Shown one piece after another: positions 22,474-34,038 of a stretch of 64,000 nt of DNA. The translations under genes were made by a program, and so were the position numbers. Position 1 is the first letter of the stretch. The number at the start of each line of letters is the position of its first letter. The notes beneath the pieces were generated by a model, which searched no databases, was not told where the DNA came from, and saw only the letters and a list, made by a program, of their open reading frames with translations. The DNA is from Mactra quadrangularis (taxonomy: Eukaryota > Mollusca > Bivalvia > Venerida > Mactridae), in assembly GCA_025267735.1 (NCBI GenBank), contig CM046301.1, positions 58,237,872-58,301,871 of the forward strand, given 5' to 3'.

Positions 22474-22783
22474 TGTGTTCAATTACACTAAACGTTACAG
22501 AACATTACATAACGATACATTCAGAACTCCTCGGCCATTCGCTGCGAATAATATAATCTAATACACAAATATGCGATTGTTAAGGCAATGAGTGATGTTT
22601 CAAAATGTACGGACTAAAAACGAAACATCACTCAATGGATCAACGATCATATATTTGTTTATTTCCACACCGACAGTTTCAAAATAGTGGCTAAATATGT
22701 CCGAGATTAATCGCAGCGAATGGCCGAGGAGTTCCGAATGTATCATTACGGAACGTTTTGTAACGTTCGCGGTAACTGAACGC
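22474..22783. mobile_element. 310-bp MITE with ~75-bp inverted arms and an inner hairpin
   Basis: The outer arms share GATACATTCAGAACTCCTCG on the left and, inverted on the right, GATACATTCGGAACTCCTCG, continuing through GCCATTCGCTGCGA. Outward they extend through AACGTTAC and GTTCA. The centre has its own perfect hairpin, GAGTGATGTTTC against GAAACATCACTC (about 22589-22634). No coding. Superfamily unknown. Confidence 0.85.
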
Positions 22784-24054
22784 AGGGCTGATGTACTCCT
22801 GTGTGTTAATAGTAGACAGTAAATATGAGAATGGCAGCAAACCAATAAAAGAAGAAGCTATTTTGTTTGGCCTTTGGTTATTATAATCATATATTTTGTA
22901 ATGTATTTAATCATCTTTTAGATAGTGGGAGGGGATGGTATTTTTTTCTTATCATTTTAATAATTGAATACATTATTTTTTATCAGAAATGTTTAATACT
23001 ATATTAGGACCACGCCCAGTTTTACTTTGTACTTTAGTACTAAGGGTATCAAATTTGTACTAGAAATGGAAAATGGCCAAAAAATATTTTTTTTTTTCAA
23101 AATTAATGATATTGTCATTACTTTTCCCCAGTGAACTTGAATCATTCATTTTTCTAGATTAACTCAGTTATGTAGGAAAATAATCAGCTACATCTCATCT
23201 ATCGTAAAAATCAAGCTGTTTTAAAGAAAAAAATTTCCAGCTAGTCAAAATATAACATTTTTATGTCTTCTACAACACTGGGTTGATCTTTATTATAGTT
23301 TTTAAGTAATAATGGAGATTATCCAGTTTGACCATTAAAACATAATGTAATAATCCAGACTTTGGGTGGAAATATAAAATAGATTATACCAGTCATTCTG
23401 TCTGATAGGACTGTATTGTCTGTACCTGAGGAACTATATAATATGTCAGACTGAGGACATTAACCCTGGCACTGTTTGTAGGCAGTAATAAAAACATGGG
23501 AATCATTTCTTAGCAATTTATATAGGTCATGAAATGTGAATATCAACATCTTTTACATGAATAATTTTGATATCCCTTATCAACTTGAATGATGTAACAT
23601 TTTAACTTCCTGTTTGACAGCTATAATTATTATGAGCACTGCTATAGGTTGTTTGTGATAACTTGCGACAAATCTAAACGATACGTTAACAGAGTCTCAT
23701 GTTATCCTTAATAAGCTATATAGTCATAATGAAGGCAGTTATTTTTATATCAGTTATAGTTATTATTGAGGAAGAAATAGTTATTGCTATTAAATAATGG
23801 ACTTGAAGGATGTAGAAAGTCAAAAATGCATTTGTTTTGCTGGTCTATTGCCCTTGGAAATAATCTTTAATTTCCCCCATTTTAACATCCAGCCATTTTT
23901 AATTAAGTTGTCTTGGATTATAAATTGATTAGTTGGTGATTCACACACAGCAATATCATAATAGTGTTATGAGACTCAAACATACAGCATGTGTAGCAAG
24001 GACTTCCCCAATTTTTTTATCTGCAATGTCAAATGATAACTGCAACCAAATTCT
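22784..24054. other. AT-rich stretch, nothing recognised
   Basis: No repeat structure or coding signal seen. Confidence 0.35.
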
Positions 24055-24067
24055 AATAATGGTACAT

Positions 24068-24381
24068 TTTTGTTTTGTGTTTGTTGGGTTAAACGCCGTA
24101 GCAACACATTGTATAGTTTATATAACGGCAGTCAGTCAACCTACTCACTCCTCCTGGAAAGGCTAAATCATGGATTTAGCTGTTAACTAACTACTAAGCA
24201 CATACTTTCGTCAGTGACTGAAAACTGCCCTACATAATTGAAAATCATTGGTAAGAGGGAGTATGACTGTAGAAATAATTTCATTACCAAGCTCCACAAA
24301 AGTATGCCCCGCCCGGGAATCGAACCCACATTGTCAATCAATAGACTTGTGTGCTACCAACTGAGCTAGCCGGGCAGCTAC
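24068..24381 (-). mobile_element. tRNA-derived SINE, family B, copy 1
   Basis: On the minus strand the head reads GCTGCCCGGCTAGCTCAGTT, with an A box in TAGCTCAGTTGG and a B box in GGGTTCGATTCCC. The body matches the plus-strand copy at 32637 through CCAATGATTTTCAATTATG, TAACAGCTAAATCC and GAGTAGGTTGACTGAC, and ends TGTTGCTACGGCGTTTAACC with an A-rich tail. A 13-bp target duplication with one mismatch, AATA[A/C]TGGTACAT, flanks it at 24055-24067 and 24382-24394. It needs a LINE reverse transcriptase supplied elsewhere. Confidence 0.9.
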
Positions 24382-24394
24382 AATACTGGTACAT

Positions 24395-25622
24395 GTTGTA
24401 TTTTTAAAATGATATCACACAACTGAAAGAATGTTTATCGTTTATTGATAGTAAATGTTCAAATTCATTGAATTACTAATTTCAATAAAGTAATTCCAGC
24501 ATTCTATCGTTCTTCACTTGTCAGCAGTCTAAATAAATTGACTACAATCTTCATTGTAAACATACTGCAATGTCATCTGTGACTGACACATTGTATGAAT
24601 CTTAAAATGATAGCTAGTAATTTCATAGATTGAAATATAATGCACAAATAGATTATATTCTAATATACATTAATTTGTAGTTTTACTTTGACATTGAAAT
24701 TCTAAAGGAGTGTAATAATTTGATACTATGATATAATACATTTGTAGTTTATTAGTTTTATAGGGGTTTATATTTTATCGTAAAATGCACCAAACCATGG
24801 TTTATCGCCTCTTTTATTACAGTTGTGCAGCATTATTACAGTATTAATTTATCTACATTTACAACATAATATTGTTAACATCTTTCGATATTGTCCTATA
24901 CTTTATTTCACTGTAATTTTATAATGCTATAAAGCTATCAAACATTCAATTTATAAAGTTTCAAATCTTGGCTATGTGATTACTCAACATACAATTCTAT
25001 CACTTTTTGCTACCACTTTTACTGTATTTATGATATGAGTTTACTTGGGTGCCTTGTATTTTCCTATGGCTGAGCCATATTGTGCTATGATAGCAAGCGG
25101 AATCTTGAATTAAAGGATTTTGATGAGATTCCTTGCTGCAATAGATCATGCCTTCCATGAAAATTCAGATGTTATATGAATATTTTATCATATACATGAA
25201 TAGGGTGAAGGTTTTCAACTATTGTCTTTAAAGGGTACTCAAGTTACTGATAGCATTCCTTGATAACTAGTTAGAGGAGCTGGCCACTTAAAATAACCAG
25301 ACTATAAGTGTTAATATATGGCCTTCATTTAAACAAATCAGTCTGAATAACTACAAAGGAGTAAGTCTCAGTCACTGCATTGACCAACTAGCCCAAAGCC
25401 TTGGTCTAGAACAAAAACAAGTTAATTTTATATAGTCAGAATGGTTGATCAATTGCCCCCGTACTAATAAATTGGGCTAGTGCTCTAGAACAATTAAGGA
25501 GAGAACTGCAGCCTTACTTAGAAGATGACAATGATGTTAAAACACTGAACTGACTAAATTTATTATGATCTATTTTAGAAGCTTATTGCTTTATCTTTAA
25601 TACTTTAAGTATTGTTTTATCT
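24395..25622. other. AT-rich stretch, nothing recognised
   Basis: No repeat structure or coding signal seen. Confidence 0.35.
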
Positions 25623-25981
25623 CTAAAGCTACAGTCCCATAAACATAAAAATAGCTGTGAGGGCACTGTACGGACGCCTTGCCATCAAGCTCCGCAAGGA
25701 CCCATACAAACTCTTGCGTACCCGTACGGACTGATACGTTTTTACCAGGGTCCGAGAGATGAGCCCAGGATACATGTATCAGTTTCTGAGTGAAATCGTG
25801 AACAAAATCATGGCTGGTATGCATTAAACATGCAGAGTTTGCCAGCTACGGCTCCGTACGGGAGTGTTGTTTTGTACCATGTGCGTACCATCACCTTGAT
25901 ACGCAAGGCTTACCACGGCCTACAACTGTCTGCACGTACGGGTACGTAACAAGCCACGATTTTATGGGACTGAGGCATTAG
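25623..25981 (-). mobile_element. 360-bp TIR family, copy B (full length)
   Basis: The ends are CTAAAGCTACAGTCCCATAA on the left and TTTTATGGGACTGAGGCATT plus AG on the right, an inverted repeat of about 20 bp with few mismatches. The flanking dinucleotides allow a TA target duplication. The interior shows GTACGG-rich blocks (TCCGCAAGGACCC, GCTACGGCTCCGTACGG) found in all four copies. The minus-strand open frame 25597-25824 is a by-product. Confidence 0.88.
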
Positions 25982-27937
25982 ATGGACTTCCTCTTACATG
26001 TTTTTCATTATGTCAAGGTATGTTGAGGGTCATGCCACAATCCATGTAGAAATTTAGACAGATCAGCTTGACATGACATTGGAAACTAAAGAGTTTTTCA
26101 ATGTAGCAAGACGTTGGACTGTGACCGAGCGAGTCAGGGAAATACAACCATTATATAAGTTCTTTAGTTTTTAAAAGTAAACTAACAACAAAGTTAAAAC
26201 CTAACATAGGTTTCCTGACTTGAAAATATCAATATATTTCATGTATTTTGAAGCGCTGCATCTGGTGTGTTTTGCTACACAATTGAAATTATTATTTTTT
26301 GTGGTTGTAACACAATTCTATAGAAATATGATATACAGTTGTTTATGGATGTTAGAATCATATCTTTGTAATAAAAGTGTATAATTTACATCAGATTGAT
26401 GAGTTAGAGAATTGAAAACCACTCATGAAAACTTAGAAAAAACAGATGTTTTGTAAGCTATAAAATTATGTTGATAGAGGTCAATAGACTAAGGTTAATT
26501 TGTTCTTGTGATAAATAATTGAAATTATTAGATTTTGTTGTAAAGTATTAAGTAAGAGGAAAACTAGGTTGTTTGCTGGGGTGGATTTATTTCTTGGTTG
26601 TATATCAAAGGAGGGGTTGTTGTAGATCATGAATATTTTTTAATCAGAAGGGGTCGGACAAAGTACTTTAAACATTTTGAGGACAATTTTAGTTTTAATA
26701 AACAACAATTAGTGGTATAGCAAACCTTTTATTATTCAGTGAAATGAGAGATGGTCCTTTCTGGTCTCCATTTTTTGAAGCAAGGCCAAGGTTTCTCTTG
26801 TTCTGAAGACCTAGTTAAAGACAGGCAGTTAAACCCTTTCAATGTTGAATTTCCACAATAGTAATGACAATATACTAGTCCATCTTCAATTTTTAGACCT
26901 ACCCATTGTCATATTTAGAGATTTCAGGATAAAAATTGGACAATAAGCAGCCAAAAGCTAAGAGCCTGGTCAGCTGGCACATGTTGTTTCGGCTGACCTT
27001 GCTCTTTGCTGGTAGCAAAGGCTTTTGATATTTGGGTCTGGTATTGTAAGGGATAATTAACTGAATATTATTCTAAAAATGGGGCAAAGGGGAAGCATCC
27101 AGACCTCTTGTAATACCCACTAAAGATAGGTTTGTCTTATCAGTTGAAACAAGTGGTTGCTGTAAGTGTTGATGTTTTCCAGATCTTGTTTCTACTTGGT
27201 AAAAAAGAAGAGAAAATGACTTTCTTGAAAAAACTCACCTTGTTTTCCATTTCACTCAATTAGACATTCCAGCATTAATAATATTCAAGAGTTGTATGAA
27301 GTGCCTTCTGTCAACAAATAATTTGTTCTGACTGCTTCAGTTTACATCATGTGCCAAACTGTACATATGTTTACTTCCTGACAAACCATGCAGTTGAAAT
27401 ATATAGTTAAGGGTTATAATCTCAATAAATCTTATCCATATGTGATCTTTTAATCTTGTTTTTTATTTATAAATATAGATAGAGCTTCACTTAAAGGATT
27501 TATGCAAGCCGTCCTGGTTAAAGTATATGAATGACTTTTTTGTGGCCTTGGTCACAGGCTGCCGGCATAAAAGAGCCCCCCTAAAAAATTATTGTTCACA
27601 CATATCTTATTATAGTAAAGGTTACATAACCCATAACTTTAGAAACACCAAACAAATGTCCTATCTCATTGAATGGGTTCTTGATGTTTTTATTTCTGAG
27701 CTGATTGTCAAAATCTTGGTCTTATTCATCCAAGAAATGGTTAATCTTTCAATTGCATATAGAAATTCATAAATGTAGAGGCAATGAAGAAAGTTATGTG
27801 ACGTCAAACACAATGTGACTTTTCCAGTCTTCTTCCTGATCATAACTCGTAGATTTGTTTGTTGATCTTCAATAAAAATTAATTAAAAACAGAGAAAATA
27901 ACATTTAAAGTCATTAGCCTCTCACACTGTGAGTCAT
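25982..27937. other. AT-rich stretch, one unassigned open frame
   Basis: A frame open from 27479 to 27772 (+) starts exactly at an AG preceded by a pyrimidine-rich tract and ends with a stop, so it could mimic a last exon. An AATAAA lies about 100 bp on (27871). The encoded 97 residues match nothing I know. I keep it as unassigned. Confidence 0.35.
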
Positions 27938-28289
27938 CTAATGCCTTATTCCCATAAAATCGTGTCTTGTTGCGGACCCGTACAGCAGTAGGCCATGGGA
28001 AGCCTTGCGTATTAAGGTGACGGAGTGGACATGGCACAAAACAACACACCTGTATGGAACCGTAGCTAGAAGATATGCCAGTTTAGTTCATTTTCAGCCT
28101 CGATTGTGATCACGATTTGACTTTGAAACTGATACGTGCATCCATGGCTCATCTCACAGACCCTGGTAAAAACGCAACAGTTTGTACGGGTACGCAAGAG
28201 TTCGTATGAGTCCTTGCGGAGCTTGATCGCAGAACGCCCATACGGTGCCCTCATGGCTATTTTTTATGTTTATGGGACTGTAGCATTAG
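27938..28289 (+). mobile_element. 360-bp TIR family, copy C (full length)
   Basis: The ends CTAATGCCTTATTCCCATAA and TATGGGACTGTAGCATTAG are imperfect inverted repeats. The interior carries TTGCGGACCCGTAC, GGCACAAAACAACACACC, ACAGACCCTGGTAAAAACG and TCCTTGCGGAGCTTGATCGC, in the same order as copy D and inverted relative to copies A and B. Open frames 28066-28254 (-) and 28136-28384 (+) are repeat artefacts. Confidence 0.9.
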
Positions 28290-29047
28290 ACAAATCATTT
28301 GATCACTATTGCAAAATTTCCTTGACTTATTGTGTGTTTTTTCTGTTGGCCTCCATTAATGAAATGGAAGTGATAGAAAATTAGGATAAAATCTTATTTG
28401 TTTGATTCTCTGATCGGTACTACTTCTCCAGCTCATCCTTTGAATCAGGCATGCAACCAGCTTCAGGTAGGGGGGGGGGTCAATGCCATTTATATCATAA
28501 TGGCTGAATTTTCCAGCAATTAATTTCAAATCAGATATTTTGACAAGGTTTCATCATTTTATTGTCAAAGATAAAATTGATTACTTGATTTGAATTCCTC
28601 ATAGCTAGTTTGCTGTCCTTCATTTTATTGTTTTAAGTTTCATATTTTATGTCTATTATCAAATATTCTATTATTTTGTTTTATTTAAACAATGCATGTT
28701 ATGTGCAATAGATGGAATTTAATAGCTCCATTTCAATGATGTGATTAGTTTTATATTAAATGTTTGTTTTGGTTTATATGGTACTTTACTTGCTCTTTGA
28801 ACAATTATTTAGAAGCATTATTGGATTGGCTATTCAATTTATTGATTGCCCTAAATAGGTTTAGATCCAGACCTAAGCTTTTTAGCAATTTTAAGTATGG
28901 CCGAGAACATTTCGTTCTTTGCCTTTTTTATCTCTGGGCAGGTCTGTGTTTTTTGTCTGTTGCTTTTCCTGATATGTATTATTAACTTTTTTTGTGAATA
29001 TTGACTTAAAACAAAAATACTATTTAGATATCATTTGTTTACATTAT
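28290..29047. other. AT-rich stretch with a short G run
   Basis: A run of nine or more G at about 28470-28479 is the only notable element. The open frame 28764-28985 (+) is rich in Phe/Leu/Trp from T-rich DNA and looks non-coding. Confidence 0.35.
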
Positions 29048-29555
29048 CCCTTTACTGGTTGCAACATGCGTGAAAAGTAGCCATTTTTTCACCATTATGC
29101 GCTAGGGCTATTTCAAGATGCTCTAATTTCATTACTAATTATCATACAGATATGCAACTTGGCCAAGTTATTCCCTAGGTGAATGTCGTTCAGAAAAACC
29201 AAGTTGAGCAAAAACGGCAAAAATTGCAATTTTCGCTCTTTTTCCACCCCACATTTGCATTTCAAACAGTAATATTTTCCAAAATTGAGGACTTAAGTGC
29301 CAGGTCTTTTCAGAGACTAATAACATGTTTTCTTATCAGCATTTGGCACCATTTCTTTGCACTAAATGACCCCGAATGTTTTTCTGGCATCTTTTTAGGG
29401 GGGGGGGGGGGGCGAAAAAAGCTCATTTTTTGGGGTCAACTATCCTTTAGAGAAATTAACTAAATCTAGTTAAAAAGCACCATTTTCAAGGCTGTGGCAG
29501 CCATTTTGGAGGGGGGGTCTAAACACATCAAAATGCGTCATTGAGCGTTAAAGGG
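29048..29555 (+). mobile_element. piggyBac-like MITE, copy 1
   Basis: Left end TTAT-CCCTTTACTGGTTGC and right end GCGTTAAAGGG-TTAA give short inverted CCCTTTA termini next to TTAA (mutated to TTAT at left), the piggyBac target signature. It aligns, in opposite orientation, with 43989-44584 (ACTGGTTGC, GCGCTAGGGCTA, GATGCTC, ATGCAACTTG, GTTATTCCC). It includes a run of about 14 G near 29400. No transposase. Confidence 0.75.
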
Positions 29556-29846
29556 TTAAGTCAAATTACTGAAGCGTGTCATGTATTAATCTGTCTCTGG
29601 TCAATCTGAACAAACTATATATATCTTCAGTGACTGACAATAGCATTAAGTATTGCTAAATGCTAGTCAACTGTCAGTGGCACGAACTGATTTATTGTAC
29701 AATTATATTAAACTGTCCGATTGCATAAATTAAAACGTCATATTACACGGTATATTTGATGCTCAGTTAATTTCGGTAGTTCTTGTAGAGCGTATTGTCA
29801 ACACATAGCACTTTTGTAATACACTTCATTTGCAATATGTATCGTT
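29556..29846. other. AT-rich stretch, nothing recognised
   Basis: No repeat structure or coding signal seen. Confidence 0.35.
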
Positions 29847-29918
29847 GTTTGTGTGGCCGAGTGGTGAGACGGTCAGTCTACAAATCTTTTTATCGTAGGT
29901 TCGAATCCCGATAGAAAC
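29847..29918 (+). pseudogene. tRNA-like sequence (tRNA pseudogene or isolated SINE head)
   Basis: GTTTGTGTGGCCGAGTGG contains an A box and GGTTCGAATCC is a B box, 72 bp overall with GTTT and AAAC ends able to pair. The anticodon arm (around GTCTACAAATC) and the T stem do not pair properly, so a functional tRNA is unlikely. No SINE body of the families seen here follows. Confidence 0.55.
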
Positions 29919-31059
29919 TCATTTTTATGCCTTTTTTCTCATTTAAATCATGGGCGGATTGCATAAAAAAACACATTGCCCCCCGTGCATCATGAAACTT
30001 GTAGAAGCCTTTAAGTGATCTCTTTAAGTGATGATGACAGTAGCACAACCGACACTGTCAAAAAAAAATGAATGATTTTTACATTGTTTGTTTTGAAGTG
30101 TTTTATTTCTATGTCCAAAAATTACTGAATAAAATAGATGTTAAACAAAAAAATACAAAACGAAGAACAAAAATTTATAAAGCGACATTTGTAGCTTTGA
30201 CTCGCACTTCTTTCAAAAATAGATGTTTAGTAGCATGGCACTTTAACAGTACAACCATTCAGCCAGATGAGATATCGACACTAAATTAACTTACACATTG
30301 CAATTTTTACTGCAAATTTCTATACTATGTATATAGAACACGGAAAATAATATATACAGTGTGCAATAACTGTGTAATTATGCAATCGGACAGTTCAATA
30401 TAATCGTACAATAAATACTTGATTTTTATAATCGTACAATAAATACTTGATTTTGTTTGATAATTCCCATAACAATAACACTGTGGCAGTAGGGAGAATA
30501 ACCATAGAAAGTATTTTTTTACCAAATATCAAGGTGTATAGATCCCACCTATGAATTGAACTCATAGACCTTGGATTGATAGTTAGGTATGCCACTGCTG
30601 GAGCCAATCAAATGGGTGGATGCTGAAAGGAGCAAATGATTTTTATCAGTGACATTTCAAACTCTTTATTTGAGAGGAAGATTTGAACTATAATTTCTTC
30701 GTTACAAAACTACCATTACTCTATAGCACATAAAATAGTCATTTGTACACTGTATGATACACATTAAATCATAATTTACTAATTCTCACTCCTAGTGTAT
30801 TCACCCTGCTAAGTTAAAGTTGAAACAGTGTGCATTACATGTTTGGGATTTCTTGTGATTTAAAAGTCATCATAGATAACAACTAGTATAATGTATTTTT
30901 TTGCATATCAGAGAATAAATGTACAGTAGGTTATACCTTGATGTAATGAAAAAATGTACTCATTTCACTGTATCAACTCTAATCATAATATTGTACCCAT
31001 CTTCTTTCATTATATACAGTGCCTTCTCAAAGTTCTTGTACAAACAAAATTTTGCATTA
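29919..31059. other. AT-rich stretch, nothing firm
   Basis: A 20-base direct duplication (ATAATCGTACAATAAATACT, at about 30400 and 30428) is visible. A B-box-like string on the minus strand near 30560 lacks an A box. No coding signal. Confidence 0.4.
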
Positions 31060-31067
31060 TTTCTGAA

Positions 31068-31509
31068 TAGGGCTGTGGATTGTTGAGCAAGTGCCGATCC
31101 GATCCAAGCTACGATTCATGTGTAGCGATTCACGAATCGAACCACAAATCACTTTTTAATGGAAAAGCATTCATGAATTCATGTAATAACAAAAATAACT
31201 GAATAATAACTTTATTAGCTTTATCTGTATGAAAATCACATGCTCCCAACATTTCTATTACCTGACGTTTGTGAGCATTTTCAGTGATCACATTTTTTTT
31301 TTAAATGTGTAAGTATCGAAATTTTGACACAAGGTAATTCAGTCCCTACATCAATCAAAGTTTTCATAAGTAGTGCGACTCATTTACAGTGGCAATTAAG
31401 CTGAAAATGTTCTTTTTTCCAAAAATATTTAGACATGACGAATATTCGTAATCGATTTTCTGGTCTGAATCGCCAATATCCGAGTACTCGGATACTCGCA
31501 GCAGCCCTA
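31068..31509. mobile_element. hAT-like MITE, 442 bp
   Basis: TAGGGCTG at the left and CAGCCCTA at the right are inverted termini. The flanking 8 bases are TTTCTGAA (31060-31067) and TTTCTGAT (31510-31517), a 7/8 match to an 8-bp hAT target duplication. Subterminal ACGATTC/GAATCG-type repeats occur at both sides. No open frame. Confidence 0.88.
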
Positions 31510-31517
31510 TTTCTGAT

Positions 31518-32060
31518 CATGCATTATACATGTATATGTAACCGCAAGTAGTTTTACTAAAATCAAAGTTATTCATAAACTGAGTTTGAATCGTATGTTG
31601 ATAAACTAATTTATTTCAGACGATTCTAAGTATTTTTTATGGGTAAATCAAAATGTGAACAGTATATCCTGAAATCAGGTTTTTGTCCAATATCATTTGG
31701 AGGACACTGTATATCATTCACCTTTCATAGTCAACATGAAATTCAGCATGAAATATGAACAAAAAATGAGACTTAAATGTTTGAGTTACATATAAAATGT
31801 ATGGAGTGATAAAACATTAACTCTCCCTGTTGTCAAGAACTATCCTTGTTGGATGTTTTAAACTTCCTGAAATTCTTTGGAAATGTTTCAATGATTTATA
31901 TATTTGTTATTCTAAGGTGCAAAGTATTTACCCTTAGTTACCTGGCACCGGTGTTGAAAGGTCATCAAGGTCAATATATATTTCTATATCAACAGTTCAT
32001 AAAGTGAATGTTTTATTTATGATATGAACTGCTTGATGGTGAAAGATTGATATGCTAAAA
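31518..32060. other. AT-rich stretch, nothing recognised
   Basis: No repeat structure or coding signal seen. Confidence 0.35.
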
Positions 32061-32440
32061 TAACCTCCACTAAGTGATGTTCATGAAGTCATGAACTATT
32101 CGAGCCATTTGCAAACAGTTCATGAACAATACAAATTAAAAAGTTCATTAACTTGATTTCATAAACAGTTCTTATTACCTTTTTATTAATTGTTCATGAA
32201 CTTAACCCAAATGGTCTAATCATTTATAAGTTCATGAACTTCAATTATTCATGAACCTTTGGTTTATGATTTGTTTAATAAACAGACAAAGTTCATAAAA
32301 AGTTTCTTTTGACCTTTTGATTAATTTGTACTGTTTTATTTTCTTTAACATATCATGAACTTAATTTATGAACCTGAATGAATAATTAATGAACTATGTA
32401 TGATCTGAATGTGATCATTAAAACATGAAGAACTGCATGC
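32061..32440. repeat. Cluster of GTTCATGAAC palindromes
   Basis: GTTCATGAAC occurs intact at least three times (about 32120, 32201 and 32231), with many GAAC/GTTC variants (TTCATTAAC, TTATGAAC, TTCATAAAC) between. The layout resembles the GTTCAAGAAC cluster at 7110-7421, and the GCTGGTGAGAAA at the end resembles that element's GGCAGGGAGAAA end read inverted, so the two may be distant copies of one element. Confidence 0.6.
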
Positions 32441-32636
32441 TGGTGAGAAATTTGTATGCTAAATCAATGGTTCAATACTTATATATGACACACTGGTTTT
32501 TGGTTTGAATCAAAGTCTTTAGTAATTTACATGTATGTTATAAATAGAGATTATTTAAACAGTGTGGTAGAACATGTACAACAAGAACTTCATTCATTAA
32601 TTCATTCATTAGTTCATTAACATAATAATGATAATA

Positions 32637-32945
32637 AAGCTGCCCAGCTAGCTCAGTTGGTAGCGCACAAGTCTACTGATCGAGGGATTGTGGGTTCAAT
32701 TCATGGGAGGGGCATACTTTAGTGGAGCTTGATCATGAAACTATTTCTACTGGTTCTCTCTTCTACCAATGATTCTTAATCATGTAGGGTTGAGTTGTCC
32801 TAGTATGGGCCTAGTAGTTTGTTAACACATAAATCCAGAGATTTAGCTTTTCTAGGAACAGTGAGTAGGTTGACTGACCGCCATTATAAAATTATGACCT
32901 ATACAATGTGTTGCTATGGTGTTAAACCCAACAAAACAAAAAAAG
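32637..32945 (+). mobile_element. tRNA-derived SINE, family B, copy 2
   Basis: The head GCTGCCCAGCTAGCTCAGTT and B box GGGTTCAATTCAT are followed by the same body as the minus-strand copy at 24068. The end is TGTTGCTATGGTGTTAAACC with a CAAAA-rich tail. An 8-bp target duplication TGATAATA flanks it at 32629-32636 and 32946-32953. The segment TTCTACCAATGATT ... AGGGTTGAG is the part that matches the minisatellite at 244-741. Confidence 0.92.
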
Positions 32946-32953
32946 TGATAATA

Positions 32954-33237
32954 CATGTAATAAAATGTTCATAACCATGAAAAAAAATTTCTACTGTATT
33001 ATTTTTGTTGCACACTTGATGCCAGAATTTCCATGGACTAAAAAACCACTACATTGGATATTTATGCTTTGAGTATGTTTAGCTTACAATGTATTAATGT
33101 TTTATCACTGTTGTTATATACGTTAAATTTGCTCTGATTTCCCTATATGTTGATTGCACTATGACTAAATTATGTATAATGAATGCTTAATTTAATAATT
33201 ATTTTACATGTCAATGTTATTATGATCATTCATATTG

Positions 33238-33240
<3 letters not shown>
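32954..33240. other. AT-rich stretch, nothing recognised
   Basis: No repeat structure or coding signal seen. Confidence 0.35.

Positions 33241-33303
<63 letters not shown>
33241..33303. repeat. (CT)n microsatellite
   Basis: About 30 CT units, nearly perfect, with a single A interruption close to the right end. Confidence 0.97.
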
Positions 33304-33547
33304 ATACTGAAATATTTGTGCTAATAAGTTCTTTTATGCTTGGTAATTAATAATTCATTATTTCATGCTAATATACGAATATGACAGCCTTCAAAAATTA
33401 AGTCATTGCCATGTTGTCTGTCCCTATGAGATTTTCATTCCACTGACAAAAAATCTGATGTGACGAAATTAAATCTTAGTGTGATTAAAATAAAAGTGGT
33501 TTTAAAGTCAGTTTTAGGTTATGTGCCTCTTCAAGTCTTAATTCATT

Positions 33548-34035
33548 GGGCCGACTTGATTTGCCCGGGCGGCTTACGAACCGGCGTGAGACTATAGCTG
33601 ATCGGCTCGCCCCGGTGTGACATATGAATCAAGCGATCCGGCTAACTAATAACTGTTGCAGACGGTCGCATTTCAAGTAGTGTGTGTAAATAAATCCATG
33701 TCAGAAATTAAAATTTTAAATTCATGTCTGGCGAGTAAAATGTGTACTTGTAATATAACTCTTACACAAATGACAGGTAAGAGAGGTTTATTGAACACAT
33801 CAATTACTGTTTTGTCCATAATCGTAGTAAATTTTACAATAATGGTATCTCCTGTATCTATTTATAGCCATATTTGTCACACGCTCGCCGCTAGCCGCTC
33901 TTACGAAACCGGCGCATTCGGCGTGCGCCGGTTGTTGACCCGGCTCAATCTCAGAGCAAATAAAACGAATCGCCGGTAGCCGTTTCTGAATCGGCGTACG
34001 CCGGTTTGAGCCGCCCGGGCAAATCAAGTCAGCCC
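33548..34035. mobile_element. GC-rich 488-bp TIR element with 3-bp ATT duplication
   Basis: The left end GGGCCGACTTGATTTGCCCG then GGCGGCT is matched inverted by AGCCGCCCGGGCAAATCAAG then TCAGCCC at the right, a ~27-bp TIR with one mismatch. ATT flanks both sides (33545-33547 and 34036-34038). Both subterminal regions repeat CCGGCG-type words (GAACCGGCGTG, AAACCGGCGCATT, ATCGGCGTACGCCGG). Open frame 33656-33979 (+) has no known domain. A 3-bp duplication would fit PIF/Harbinger, but the class is not certain. GC content is far above the surroundings. Confidence 0.88.
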
Positions 34036-34038
34036 ATT

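Noticed and set aside
27479..27772. 97-codon open segment that looks like a last exon
   Set aside because: No recognisable protein, no upstream exon in phase; the evidence is only an acceptor-like AG and a downstream AATAAA.
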